Assembly: GCA_016702705.1 (NCBI GenBank)
Contig: JADJDM010000014.1
Location: 98,912 to 162,911, forward strand
Direction: 5' to 3'
DNA length: 64,000 nt
From: Bacteroidota bacterium
Lineage (GTDB): Bacteria > Bacteroidota > Bacteroidia > B-17B0 > Aurantibacillaceae
Part shown: positions 54,620 to 61,963 of the stretch, one piece after another
Layout: the number at the start of each line of letters is the position of its first letter
Position numbering within the stretch: position 1 is the stretch's first letter
Translations under genes and position numbers: made by a program
The notes under the pieces: model-generated
Databases searched by the model: none
The model's input: the letters and a program-made list of their open reading frames with translations, nothing else
What the model was told of the DNA's origin: nothing

Positions 54620-55342
54620 ATGCAAGCACCTAACATACTATATGAAGATGAAATACTTTTGGTATGTAATAAACCTGCAGGATTAATGGTGGAACCAGAT
54701 AGGAATAATTTTCCTAATCTGTTGCAAGATGTAAAGAATTATCTAAAAGCCAAAACAGGAGAAAAGCTACCTTATGTACAACACTTACATAGATTGGATA
54801 GACCAACAAGCGGTATTGTATTATTTACCAAACAAAAAGAGCACTTAAGAAATCTTAGTGAGCAGTTTGCGCAGCGCGAAGTTTCCAAAAAATATTTAGC
54901 CTTAACCAAAACTGCCCCGCTTCAATTAGAAGGGAGACTTGAAAATTGGCATCGCAAAGAGAAAAAGAAAGCCGTATTAGTTCCTGAAGGGACTGAATAT
55001 GCTGAGAAAGCAATACTGGAGTATAAAGTAAGTTTGTATGAAAAGGTTCTCGACTGCGCTCGAACTGACATTTCGAATGCCTCGTCATTTCGAGCGCAGT
55101 CGAGAAATGAACAATTGGAATCGGAAAAATTTTATTTATGGGAAATAAAATTACACACTGGTAAATATCATCAAATACGTGTTCAACTTTCCAGTTTAAA
55201 TTGCCCCATTTTAGGAGATGAAATTTATGGTTCAACTTATAAGTACAAGCCGAATGAAATCGCACTTCATGCTTGGAAGTTGAAGATTAAGCATCCTGTA
55301 ACGAATGAGGAAATGGAATTTGTGGCGGAGAGTGTTTTTTAA
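54620..55342 (+). CDS. RluA-family pseudouridine synthase with in-frame palindromic insertion
   Basis: 240 residues. The RluA core is clear: LLVCNKPAGLMVEPDR, the catalytic Asp in LHRLDRPTSGIVLFTK (about 58-66), VSKKYLALTK and HTGKYHQIRVQLSSLNCPIL-GDEIYG. It makes pseudouridine in rRNA or tRNA (rRNA target not determined). Between YKVSLYEK and EQLESEKFYLWEIKLH lies VLDCARTDISNASSFRAQSR-N, encoded by an intact palindromic repeat (55047-55106) inserted without breaking the frame. The extra loop is at the surface of the fold in related enzymes, so function may persist. Confidence 0.9.
   Translation: MQAPNILYEDEILLVCNKPAGLMVEPDRNNFPNLLQDVKNYLKAKTGEKLPYVQHLHRLDRPTSGIVLFTKQKEHLRNLSEQFAQREVSKKYLALTKTAPLQLEGRLENWHRKEKKKAVLVPEGTEYAEKAILEYKVSLYEKVLDCARTDISNASSFRAQSRNEQLESEKFYLWEIKLHTGKYHQIRVQLSSLNCPILGDEIYGSTYKYKPNEIALHAWKLKIKHPVTNEEMEFVAESVF
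55047..55106. repeat. Palindromic repeat inside the RluA gene
   Basis: TTCTCGACTGCGCTCGAA (55047-55064) is the exact reverse complement of 55089-55106. The arms extend inwards by TGAC/GTCA across one mismatch to 23 nt, leaving a 14-nt loop. Far richer in G+C than the gene around it. It is of the REP/BIME type widely seen between genes in Bacteroidota (my recollection). Confidence 0.85.
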
Positions 55343-55396
55343 TTTGAAGATTTGGAAATTAGTTAATTTGAAAATGGAATACAAAGAAAAGTCCCA

Positions 55397-55927
55397 TTGA
55401 AACAAAAAAGAAAAGATACTGAACCTGAATCTTTCATTAAAAGAAGAGTGAATCGATTTGATATAATTGAACTAATAATTCTTATCGCTCCGTGTACTTT
55501 TGTGTTCATTGGTTTTATTTTTTCTCTTCCACAACTGCTTCAATTTACTTGTATTAGTTTTCCAGTATTTTTTTCAATACCGAATATAGCAATAAGATTA
55601 ACAAAACCGTTATTTAGAAAATTAACACTTATTATTTCTTTAGCTTGGGCTGTATTTTCAGTAATACCAAAATACTATTCAAATGACAAATTACTACACA
55701 CTTTATTTATACTTCCAATTTTATATATTGTTCTACAACTTTTAATATTAATTCTATTTAAATCAATACTCAAAAAGAATCCAATACCAACATGGAGAGG
55801 TGATAAAATTGGCGAATATTCTACTGAATACAAACGGAATTTTGAATTATTAGATTTTGTTTGGTCGATTTCGCTCCCATTTATGTTACTTTTTACGTTT
55901 TATTTAATTTTAGAATTTAATTCTTAA
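55397..55927 (+). CDS. Hypothetical integral membrane protein
   Basis: 176 residues from a TTG start. A charged N-terminus (KQKRKDTEPESFIKRRVNRF) is followed by four or five hydrophobic spans: IIELIILIAPCTFVFIGFIF, QFTCISFPVFFSIPN, KLTLIISLAWAVFSVIPK, LFILPILYIVLQLLILILF and ISLPFMLLFTFYLILEF. No family was recognised. It lies alone between the pseudouridine synthase and an acetyltransferase (5-nt spacing to the latter). The upstream gap has T/A-rich short repeats only. Confidence 0.55.
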   Translation: MKQKRKDTEPESFIKRRVNRFDIIELIILIAPCTFVFIGFIFSLPQLLQFTCISFPVFFSIPNIAIRLTKPLFRKLTLIISLAWAVFSVIPKYYSNDKLLHTLFILPILYIVLQLLILILFKSILKKNPIPTWRGDKIGEYSTEYKRNFELLDFVWSISLPFMLLFTFYLILEFNS

Positions 55928-55932
55928 TTCAA

Positions 55933-56448
55933 ATGCTCCTCCAACCCACACTCCAAAACGATTTCGTAATCCTTGCCCCGCTTAAAGAAAGTGATTTCGA
56001 AGTTTTGTATAAAGTTGCATCTGATCCTTTAGTTTGGGAACAACATCCAAATAAAAATCGTTATCAACAAGAAGTATTTCAAACCTACTTTGAAGGGGCA
56101 ATACAATCAAAAGGCGCATTTTTAGTTAGAGATATACAAACAAAAGACGTAATAGGTTGCACACGCTTTTATGATTACAATGAAAGAGATAATAGTATTT
56201 TAATTGGTTATACCTTTTTAGGAAGAAGCCATTGGGGCGGAAAACACAATCCCTCAATGAAAAAATTAATGATTGAGTACGCTTTTACTTTTGTAGACAA
56301 AGTATTATTTCACATCGGGGCTAATAATATACGCTCCCAAACTGCTATTCAGCGCATTGGTGCAAAAAAGATAGGTGAAGAATCTATTGCATATCATGGA
56401 GAAACAAATAATCTGAATTTTATTTATTGCATTGAGAAAACATCATAA
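55933..56448 (+). CDS. GNAT acetyltransferase (RimJ/RimL-like)
   Basis: 171 residues. TLQNDFVILAPLKESDFEVL and YKVASDPLVWEQHPNKNRYQ open the fold as in RimJ/RimL-type acetyltransferases, GYTFLGRSHWGGKHNPSMKK is the acetyl-CoA region and NNIRSQTAIQRIGAKKIGEE is the conserved C-terminal N-x-x-S-x-x-A segment. It transfers acetyl groups from acetyl-CoA to an amine of unknown identity (ribosomal protein or small molecule). Alternative starts within the first residues are possible. Confidence 0.88.
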   Translation: MLLQPTLQNDFVILAPLKESDFEVLYKVASDPLVWEQHPNKNRYQQEVFQTYFEGAIQSKGAFLVRDIQTKDVIGCTRFYDYNERDNSILIGYTFLGRSHWGGKHNPSMKKLMIEYAFTFVDKVLFHIGANNIRSQTAIQRIGAKKIGEESIAYHGETNNLNFIYCIEKTS

Positions 56449-56449
56449 A

Positions 56450-56480
56450 AAAGCCCTACATAAAATGTAAGGCTTTTTAA
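56450..56480. terminator. Rho-independent terminator
   Basis: AAAAAGCC and GGCTTTTT with the inner pairing TACAT/ATGTA form a hairpin just after the acetyltransferase stop; it can serve the convergent gene too. Confidence 0.75.
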
Positions 56481-56496
56481 TTTGTGAAAAATAAGA

Positions 56497-56829
56497 TTAA
56501 TCTATTAACTCGATAGAAAGATAATTAGCTTTCTTATAAAATATCAATTTAATTTTATCGTAAGGAATTAATGAAGAATACGAATTCCCTTCGATAACCA
56601 TCGATTTTTCATTATAAGTAACTTTCATTGTTTTTGGATCTAATTTCTCGAATTTCTCGAACCAACCTTGCGATGCTCCATCATGCTCACGCGTACGAAT
56701 TAAAAACACATCTGGTAAGGTAGTCATATCTACACTCTTCATCATCGTTTCAACTTCAACCTTCGACATTTGCGCGTTCATTATTAATGAAAACAACGAC
56801 AAAATAAAAATGAATGATAATTTTTTCAT
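56497..56829 (-). CDS. Small secreted hypothetical protein
   Basis: 110-residue precursor with a signal peptide (MKKLSFIFILSLFSLIMNAQ). The mature part reads VEVETMMKSVDMTTLPDVFL, REHDGASQGWFEKFEKLDPK and LIPYDKIKLIFYKKANYLSI. Mostly beta strands with one helix. No family was recognised. It lies between a terminator and purM on the same strand (about 90 nt from purM). Confidence 0.6.
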   Translation of the reverse strand: MKKLSFIFILSLFSLIMNAQMSKVEVETMMKSVDMTTLPDVFLIRTREHDGASQGWFEKFEKLDPKTMKVTYNEKSMVIEGNSYSSLIPYDKIKLIFYKKANYLSIELID

Positions 56830-56922
56830 ATTAATTGATTTAATGGGTTAATCAAATTTAATAAGAATAATTTAGAATAACAAGAAAACCACTTTAAATC
56901 AATTATTTAAGCTTAATAATTT

Positions 56923-58128
56923 TTAATGCCCGCCATACTCAAAGGTTCCATACTTTGAAGTTACTGTAACTTTCTTTTCTGAGCTTGCTTCCACTCTACC
57001 AATAATTTTAGCGTCAATGTTAAATGCCTTTGAAATTTCTATTATAGATGCGGCAACGCTTTCATTAACATAGAACTCCATGCGGTGTCCCATGTTAAAT
57101 ACCTTGTACATTTCTTTCCAATCGGTTTTAGATTGTTCTTGAATTAAGGTGAACAATGGAGGAGTATCAAATAAATTATCTTTTATAATGTGGTTCTCGG
57201 TAATAAAATGAAGAATCTTAGTTTGTCCACCACCACTGCAATGCACAATACCATCAATATCCTTACGGTGTTTATCTAAAATCTTTTTCATCACAGGTGC
57301 GTAGGTACGTGTTGGCGATAAAACCAATTTACCTGCATCAATATTTTCTTTTACTAACAAGTCTCCATCCTGATACTCAACTTCCACTTTATCCGTAAGC
57401 TTAAGATTACCTGTGTAAACTACTTCTTTAGCTAAATTGGTATCGTATGATTCAGGATATTTCTCTGCAAGGTATTTACCAAAAACATCATGTCGTGCAG
57501 AGGTTAATCCATTGCTTCCCATTCCGCCATTATATTCGGTTTCATAAGTAGCTTTACCAAAAGAAGCTAAACCAACAATTACATTTCCTGGTTTAATGTT
57601 GTGGTTAGAAATAACATCTTCTCGTTTCATGCGGCACACAACGGTTGAATCAACAATCATTGTACGCACTAAATCTCCCACATCGGCAGTTTCTCCACCC
57701 GTTGAGTAAATGCCTACCCCCATTTCGCGAAGGTCTTTTAATAAAACTTCTGTTCCGTTAATGATAGCTGCAATAACTTCACCTGGAATTAAATGTTTGT
57801 TACGACCAATGGTTGATGAAAGTAAAATATTATCGATTGCCCCAACACAAAGCAAATCATCCACATTCATAATTAGGGCATCCTGTGCAATTCCTTTCCA
57901 AACAGAAAGGTCGCCTGTTTCTTTCCAATACATGTATGCAAGAGAGGATTTTGTTCCTGCTCCATCAGCATGCATAACGATGCAATACTTTTCGTCGCCG
58001 CTAAGCATATCGGGTACAATTTTGCAAAATGCTTTAGGAAAAAGACCCTTATCTATATTAGCAATTGCTGCATGTACATCTTCTTTATCTGCCGATACTC
58101 CGCGTTGGTTATAACGATCGTTACTCAT
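56923..58128 (-). CDS. purM: Phosphoribosylformylglycinamidine cyclo-ligase (AIR synthase)
   Basis: 401 residues, slightly longer than the E. coli enzyme (about 345) as usual in Bacteroidota. MHADGAGTKSSLAYMYWKET, DDLLCVGAIDNILLSSTIGR, GIYSTGGETADVGDLVRTMI and GLASFGKATYETEYNGGMGS-NGLTSAR are the AIR-synthase signatures, with HCSGGGQTKILHFI and NMGHRMEFYV near the end. It closes the imidazole ring of AIR with ATP in purine synthesis. A -7 box lies 18 nt before the start. Confidence 0.93.
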   Translation of the reverse strand: MSNDRYNQRGVSADKEDVHAAIANIDKGLFPKAFCKIVPDMLSGDEKYCIVMHADGAGTKSSLAYMYWKETGDLSVWKGIAQDALIMNVDDLLCVGAIDNILLSSTIGRNKHLIPGEVIAAIINGTEVLLKDLREMGVGIYSTGGETADVGDLVRTMIVDSTVVCRMKREDVISNHNIKPGNVIVGLASFGKATYETEYNGGMGSNGLTSARHDVFGKYLAEKYPESYDTNLAKEVVYTGNLKLTDKVEVEYQDGDLLVKENIDAGKLVLSPTRTYAPVMKKILDKHRKDIDGIVHCSGGGQTKILHFITENHIIKDNLFDTPPLFTLIQEQSKTDWKEMYKVFNMGHRMEFYVNESVAASIIEISKAFNIDAKIIGRVEASSEKKVTVTSKYGTFEYGGH

Positions 58129-58145
58129 AATTGGAAATTTGAGTG

Positions 58146-58153
58146 CAAAGGTA
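58146..58153 (-). promoter_or_regulatory. -7 box TACCTTTG of purM
   Basis: An exact minus-strand TAnnTTTG match, 17 nt before the purM start. Confidence 0.6.
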
Positions 58154-58224
58154 AGGTTTTATTGAAAATTGAAGAAGGAAGATTGAATTCAAAAGAGAAA
58201 GGTTATAAGGAAGAAATTCACAAA

Positions 58225-61200
58225 TTAAACCCTAACACCAATTAAACAAACGTCATCTACCTGCTCCATATCACCTTTCCATTCATTAAGAACATCAGTT
58301 AAGAGTGTTTTTTGATCTTCCATTGGGTCTTTGGCAATTGCAACTAAAAGCTCCTTTAGTTTTTTGTACATAAACTTTTTACCTTTTGGTCCACCGAATT
58401 GATCAGGCATACCATCCGTTAAAGCATAAATTACATCACCCTTTTGCATTTCAAACTCATGCTGTGTAAACGGAATTTGATCCTTATCGTGTTTACCTAC
58501 AGGCATTTTATCCGGCTTTAATTCTATTAGTTCAGTACCTCGTACAACCCAAATTGGATTATTTGCTGCGGCATAAGTAAACTTTCTATTTTCAAAATCA
58601 AATGAGATTAAACTACAATCCATACCATCTTTACCACCTTCTGGGCTTCCGTCCTTTTTTAAGGTTTCAATAATTAATTCACGTGTACGGGTTAATATTT
58701 CGGCTGGTTCAAGTAAACCTTCTTTAACGGCTTCCTTTAAACTAGTAATGTTTAATAAACTCATAATAGCCCCTGGAACTCCATGTCCAGTACTATCGGC
58801 AGTTACTAAAGCAAAGTTTCCATTACTTAATCTATTTGCTCTGTAAAAATCTCCACTTACTACATCCTTAGGTTGGAAGAAAACAAAATAATCCTTTAAG
58901 TTCTCATCTAATTGTTCCTTAGTTGCAAGAAAACTACGTTGAATACGCTCAGCATAATTTATACTATCAGTAATTTCTTTATGTTTTACTTCAACAATTA
59001 TTTTTTGTTCTTCTGCAAATGCACGTTGCTTATTAGCTTCTTCTTTTTCTAATACAACCTCAGCAGTACGTTCATCTACCAACGCTTCAAGTTTTTGTTT
59101 TTCTTGTAATAGTTTTCTTTCACGACGTTTTATAAAATACCAAACTGAACTAATAACAAGGATAGCTCCTAAAACACGGAACCACCATGTTTTCCAAAAT
59201 GGAGGGCGAATGGTGAATTTATATTCGAAAGGTTTACTCCAATAGCCTTCGCTATTCATAGCTTTAACCTTGAAAACATATTCTCCATGAGGTAAGTTAC
59301 CGTAAGGAGCGTCCGTTTTACTTGTTAGTGAACTCCACCCCTCATCTAAACCTTCGAGCATGTATTGGTATTTTACATTTTTAGGTTGGTTTAACGTAAT
59401 ACCAATGTAATTAAAAGTTAAGTAGTTGTTATTATATGGAAGGTTTAAATTCTCAGGTAAAGAATACCAGCGTGACAAGCTATCAAACTTAAAATTGCTA
59501 ATCGTAATACCATTACCCGTTACAAAACTAGTATCCGTTTTTTTGTCAAAACTGGTCCAATCAATTTTATCATTAAACAATTCAATGCTTGAAAGTTGAA
59601 TATTTGGAGCGATTGTATCTTCTTTATTTCCCTCATAAGTAAAGGTAGTTAATCGATCATTTGCGCCTACCCAAATTGTTCCATCTTTTGACTGACATAA
59701 TGTTTTACCTGCATTAACACCAATTCCTAAAAAACCATCGGCATAGGTATAGTTTTTAAAAATAACTTCCGTTTCGCTTAAGCTTTTAGAAAGAATTTTT
59801 GTATTTATTTCTTTTAATCTATTTCCTGAAATTTTACTTAAACCAAAACGAGTGCCGAACCAAAGGTTACCATTTTTGTCTTCCAATGCGCTTAACACAA
59901 AGTTATTTGCCAAGCCTTCTTTTTCGGTAAACTGAATAAAGTTTGTCCCATCATATTCTACAACACCAGCGCCTGCAGTCCCAAACCAAAGATTGCCAAG
60001 CTTATCTTCTACTCCGCAAAAGATTGTATTGGAAGGTAAACCATCTTTAACTGTAAACTGTGTGAATTTGATACCATCGTATTTTGTAAGTCCTCCTCCA
60101 GATGTGCAAAACCAAATATTACCATTTCTATCTTGTAACATTGATCTAACGATATTATCCGACATTCCCTCTGCAGTGGTATAATTTGTAAATGTTTTAC
60201 CATCATATTTAGTAACACCACCATCAGTTCCAAACCACAAATTGCCTTTTTTATCTTCAAGAATAGACCATACTACTGAATTTACTAAGCCGTCAAGCTC
60301 GAGATAGTAGGTCAAGGTATTATTTGAAAGTTTTGTTACACCACCGCCATATGTTCCAAGCCAAATACTTCCATTTTTATCTTCTAAAACACTTTGAATT
60401 CCTGTATTAACAAGCCCTTCTTGTGAACCATAATGTGTGAATTTTTTTCCATCATATTTTGAAACACATGCCTCTGATGTTGCAAACCAAAGATTACCTG
60501 CCTTGTCTTGAATGATTGATTTTATTGCGTTATCAAATAAACCTTCATTTTTAGTAAAGTGATTTAGAATTTTACCATCAAACTTACATAATCCTCCTCC
60601 ACCAGTACCAAACCATAGATTACCTGTTTTATCTTCTAAGTAACTTAAAATTTGATTATTTGATAAATTTTCCTTTTCGGTAAAATTAATGAATGTTTCC
60701 CCATTGAATTTAGAAATTCCTCCATAGTAGGTTACAAACCAAAGATTTTTGTTTTGATCCTTTAAAACATGAAGCACCTCATTATTTGACAATCCTTGTT
60801 CCTCTGTGTAGTTGGTAAATATTTTTCCATCAAACTTTGATGCCCCTAATTTTGTTCCAAACCAAAAACTTCCATCATCTTCTAAAATACTATAAACATC
60901 ATTACTTGGCAAGCCTTCATTAATAGTATAGTGTGTAAATGCTTTACCATCAAACTTATTTACACCATCACCATCTGTGGCAAACCACATATTACCAGCG
61001 ACATCTTGAGTAATACTTCTAACCGCAGCATTTGCAAGCCCCATTTTAGTAGTGTAATTGGTGTAAGAAGTTCCATCAAACTTTGAAACACCTAAATTGG
61101 TACCAATCCAAATATAACCTTTGTTATCTTCAAACAAAGACCAAATCTCATCACTAAGTAAACCATTACTAGAGTTGAAATAACTAAAGTTTTTCCCATC

Positions 61201-61842
61201 ATATTTGGTAATACCACCGTCATTAGTACCAAAATACAAATTGCCCTTGCTATCTTCTAGCAAACAAATTATTATGTTGCTAGATAAGCCTTGTTTAATC
61301 GTATAATGAGTAAAGGATTTGCCATCATATTTGGTTACGCCTGCACCTTGAGTTCCTAACCAAAGATTACCCTTAGAATCTTCTAATAAACAATTAATAT
61401 TATCATGTTTAAGGCCTTGAAGCTTTTTAAAAGTACTGAAGCTATGGGGATTTTGATCTTTACTGTAGGCATCTTTTGCGTTAACGACCTCTGGTGGGCC
61501 TGCAATTACAGAGCTTATACTTGCACTCACAACAGTAGGTAAAGAAAATGAATCACGACCACAAACATTAACTTTTGGTTGGGAAGATTTAATAATTTTA
61601 GGAGTACCTGCTAAAATTACATTATTATTTGTTGCAGAAACAAAAGGGGCACCAGCCTTGTCTCTAGAAACTGCACTTTCATTTATTACAACTACCTTAG
61701 GTTTAGCAATACTATCGGAAGATACAACTCGCCCGTTTGCTGTTACTACGTTAATTACCCTATTATTATATGCGTTAGTACTTTCTTCTTTACAGGAGAA
61801 AAGCACCAAAGCCAGAATAAGAATATAAAAGTAAGATTTCAC
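58225..61842 (-). CDS. Two-propeller / Y_Y_Y / SpoIIE phosphatase lipoprotein (HTCS-like sensor)
   Basis: The GTG at 61842 is chosen: it gives a lipoprotein signal (KSYFYILILALVLFSCKEES). About 1205 residues. Some 13-14 propeller repeats of the two-component-regulator type follow (about 137-714; units such as LLEDSKGNLWLGTQGAGVTK, YDGKSFTHYTIKQGL), then a Y_Y_Y domain (YQYMLEGLDEGWSSL, GNLPHGEYVFKVKAMNSEGY), a membrane helix (WWFRVLGAILVISSVWYFIK), a coiled coil with KEITDSINYAERIQRSFLAT and a SpoIIE domain (KDVVSGDFYRANR, ADSTGHGVPGAIMSLL, GGKDGMDCS, LTDGMPDQFGG). The front half is that of hybrid two-component systems; the histidine kinase is replaced by a phosphatase. Confidence 0.9.
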   Translation of the reverse strand: MKSYFYILILALVLFSCKEESTNAYNNRVINVVTANGRVVSSDSIAKPKVVVINESAVSRDKAGAPFVSATNNNVILAGTPKIIKSSQPKVNVCGRDSFSLPTVVSASISSVIAGPPEVVNAKDAYSKDQNPHSFSTFKKLQGLKHDNINCLLEDSKGNLWLGTQGAGVTKYDGKSFTHYTIKQGLSSNIIICLLEDSKGNLYFGTNDGGITKYDGKNFSYFNSSNGLLSDEIWSLFEDNKGYIWIGTNLGVSKFDGTSYTNYTTKMGLANAAVRSITQDVAGNMWFATDGDGVNKFDGKAFTHYTINEGLPSNDVYSILEDDGSFWFGTKLGASKFDGKIFTNYTEEQGLSNNEVLHVLKDQNKNLWFVTYYGGISKFNGETFINFTEKENLSNNQILSYLEDKTGNLWFGTGGGGLCKFDGKILNHFTKNEGLFDNAIKSIIQDKAGNLWFATSEACVSKYDGKKFTHYGSQEGLVNTGIQSVLEDKNGSIWLGTYGGGVTKLSNNTLTYYLELDGLVNSVVWSILEDKKGNLWFGTDGGVTKYDGKTFTNYTTAEGMSDNIVRSMLQDRNGNIWFCTSGGGLTKYDGIKFTQFTVKDGLPSNTIFCGVEDKLGNLWFGTAGAGVVEYDGTNFIQFTEKEGLANNFVLSALEDKNGNLWFGTRFGLSKISGNRLKEINTKILSKSLSETEVIFKNYTYADGFLGIGVNAGKTLCQSKDGTIWVGANDRLTTFTYEGNKEDTIAPNIQLSSIELFNDKIDWTSFDKKTDTSFVTGNGITISNFKFDSLSRWYSLPENLNLPYNNNYLTFNYIGITLNQPKNVKYQYMLEGLDEGWSSLTSKTDAPYGNLPHGEYVFKVKAMNSEGYWSKPFEYKFTIRPPFWKTWWFRVLGAILVISSVWYFIKRRERKLLQEKQKLEALVDERTAEVVLEKEEANKQRAFAEEQKIIVEVKHKEITDSINYAERIQRSFLATKEQLDENLKDYFVFFQPKDVVSGDFYRANRLSNGNFALVTADSTGHGVPGAIMSLLNITSLKEAVKEGLLEPAEILTRTRELIIETLKKDGSPEGGKDGMDCSLISFDFENRKFTYAAANNPIWVVRGTELIELKPDKMPVGKHDKDQIPFTQHEFEMQKGDVIYALTDGMPDQFGGPKGKKFMYKKLKELLVAIAKDPMEDQKTLLTDVLNEWKGDMEQVDDVCLIGVRV

Positions 61843-61885
61843 CCTTCGAAAATAGGTAAAATGAATTAAAATCAAAAAAGAAGTT

Positions 61886-61950
61886 CTAAACCCTAATTCC
61901 AATCAAAGTAACATCTTCTCGACAAGATCGAAGCAGGCTCCACATTTCCA
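61886..61950 (-). pseudogene. 3' remnant of a subtype B SpoIIE gene with repeat insertion
   Basis: Forward bases 61888-61917 (CCCTAATTCCAATCAAAGTA then ACATC) and 61936-61950 (CTCCACATTTCCA) match the last codons of the next SpoIIE gene (61970-62016), which encode GNMEQVDDVTLIGIRV. The middle is replaced by TTCTCGACAAGATCGAAG, similar in its ends to the palindromic repeat found in the RluA gene. It is a leftover tail of a lost paralogue. Confidence 0.55.
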
Positions 61951-61963
61951 TTATTATCATATA

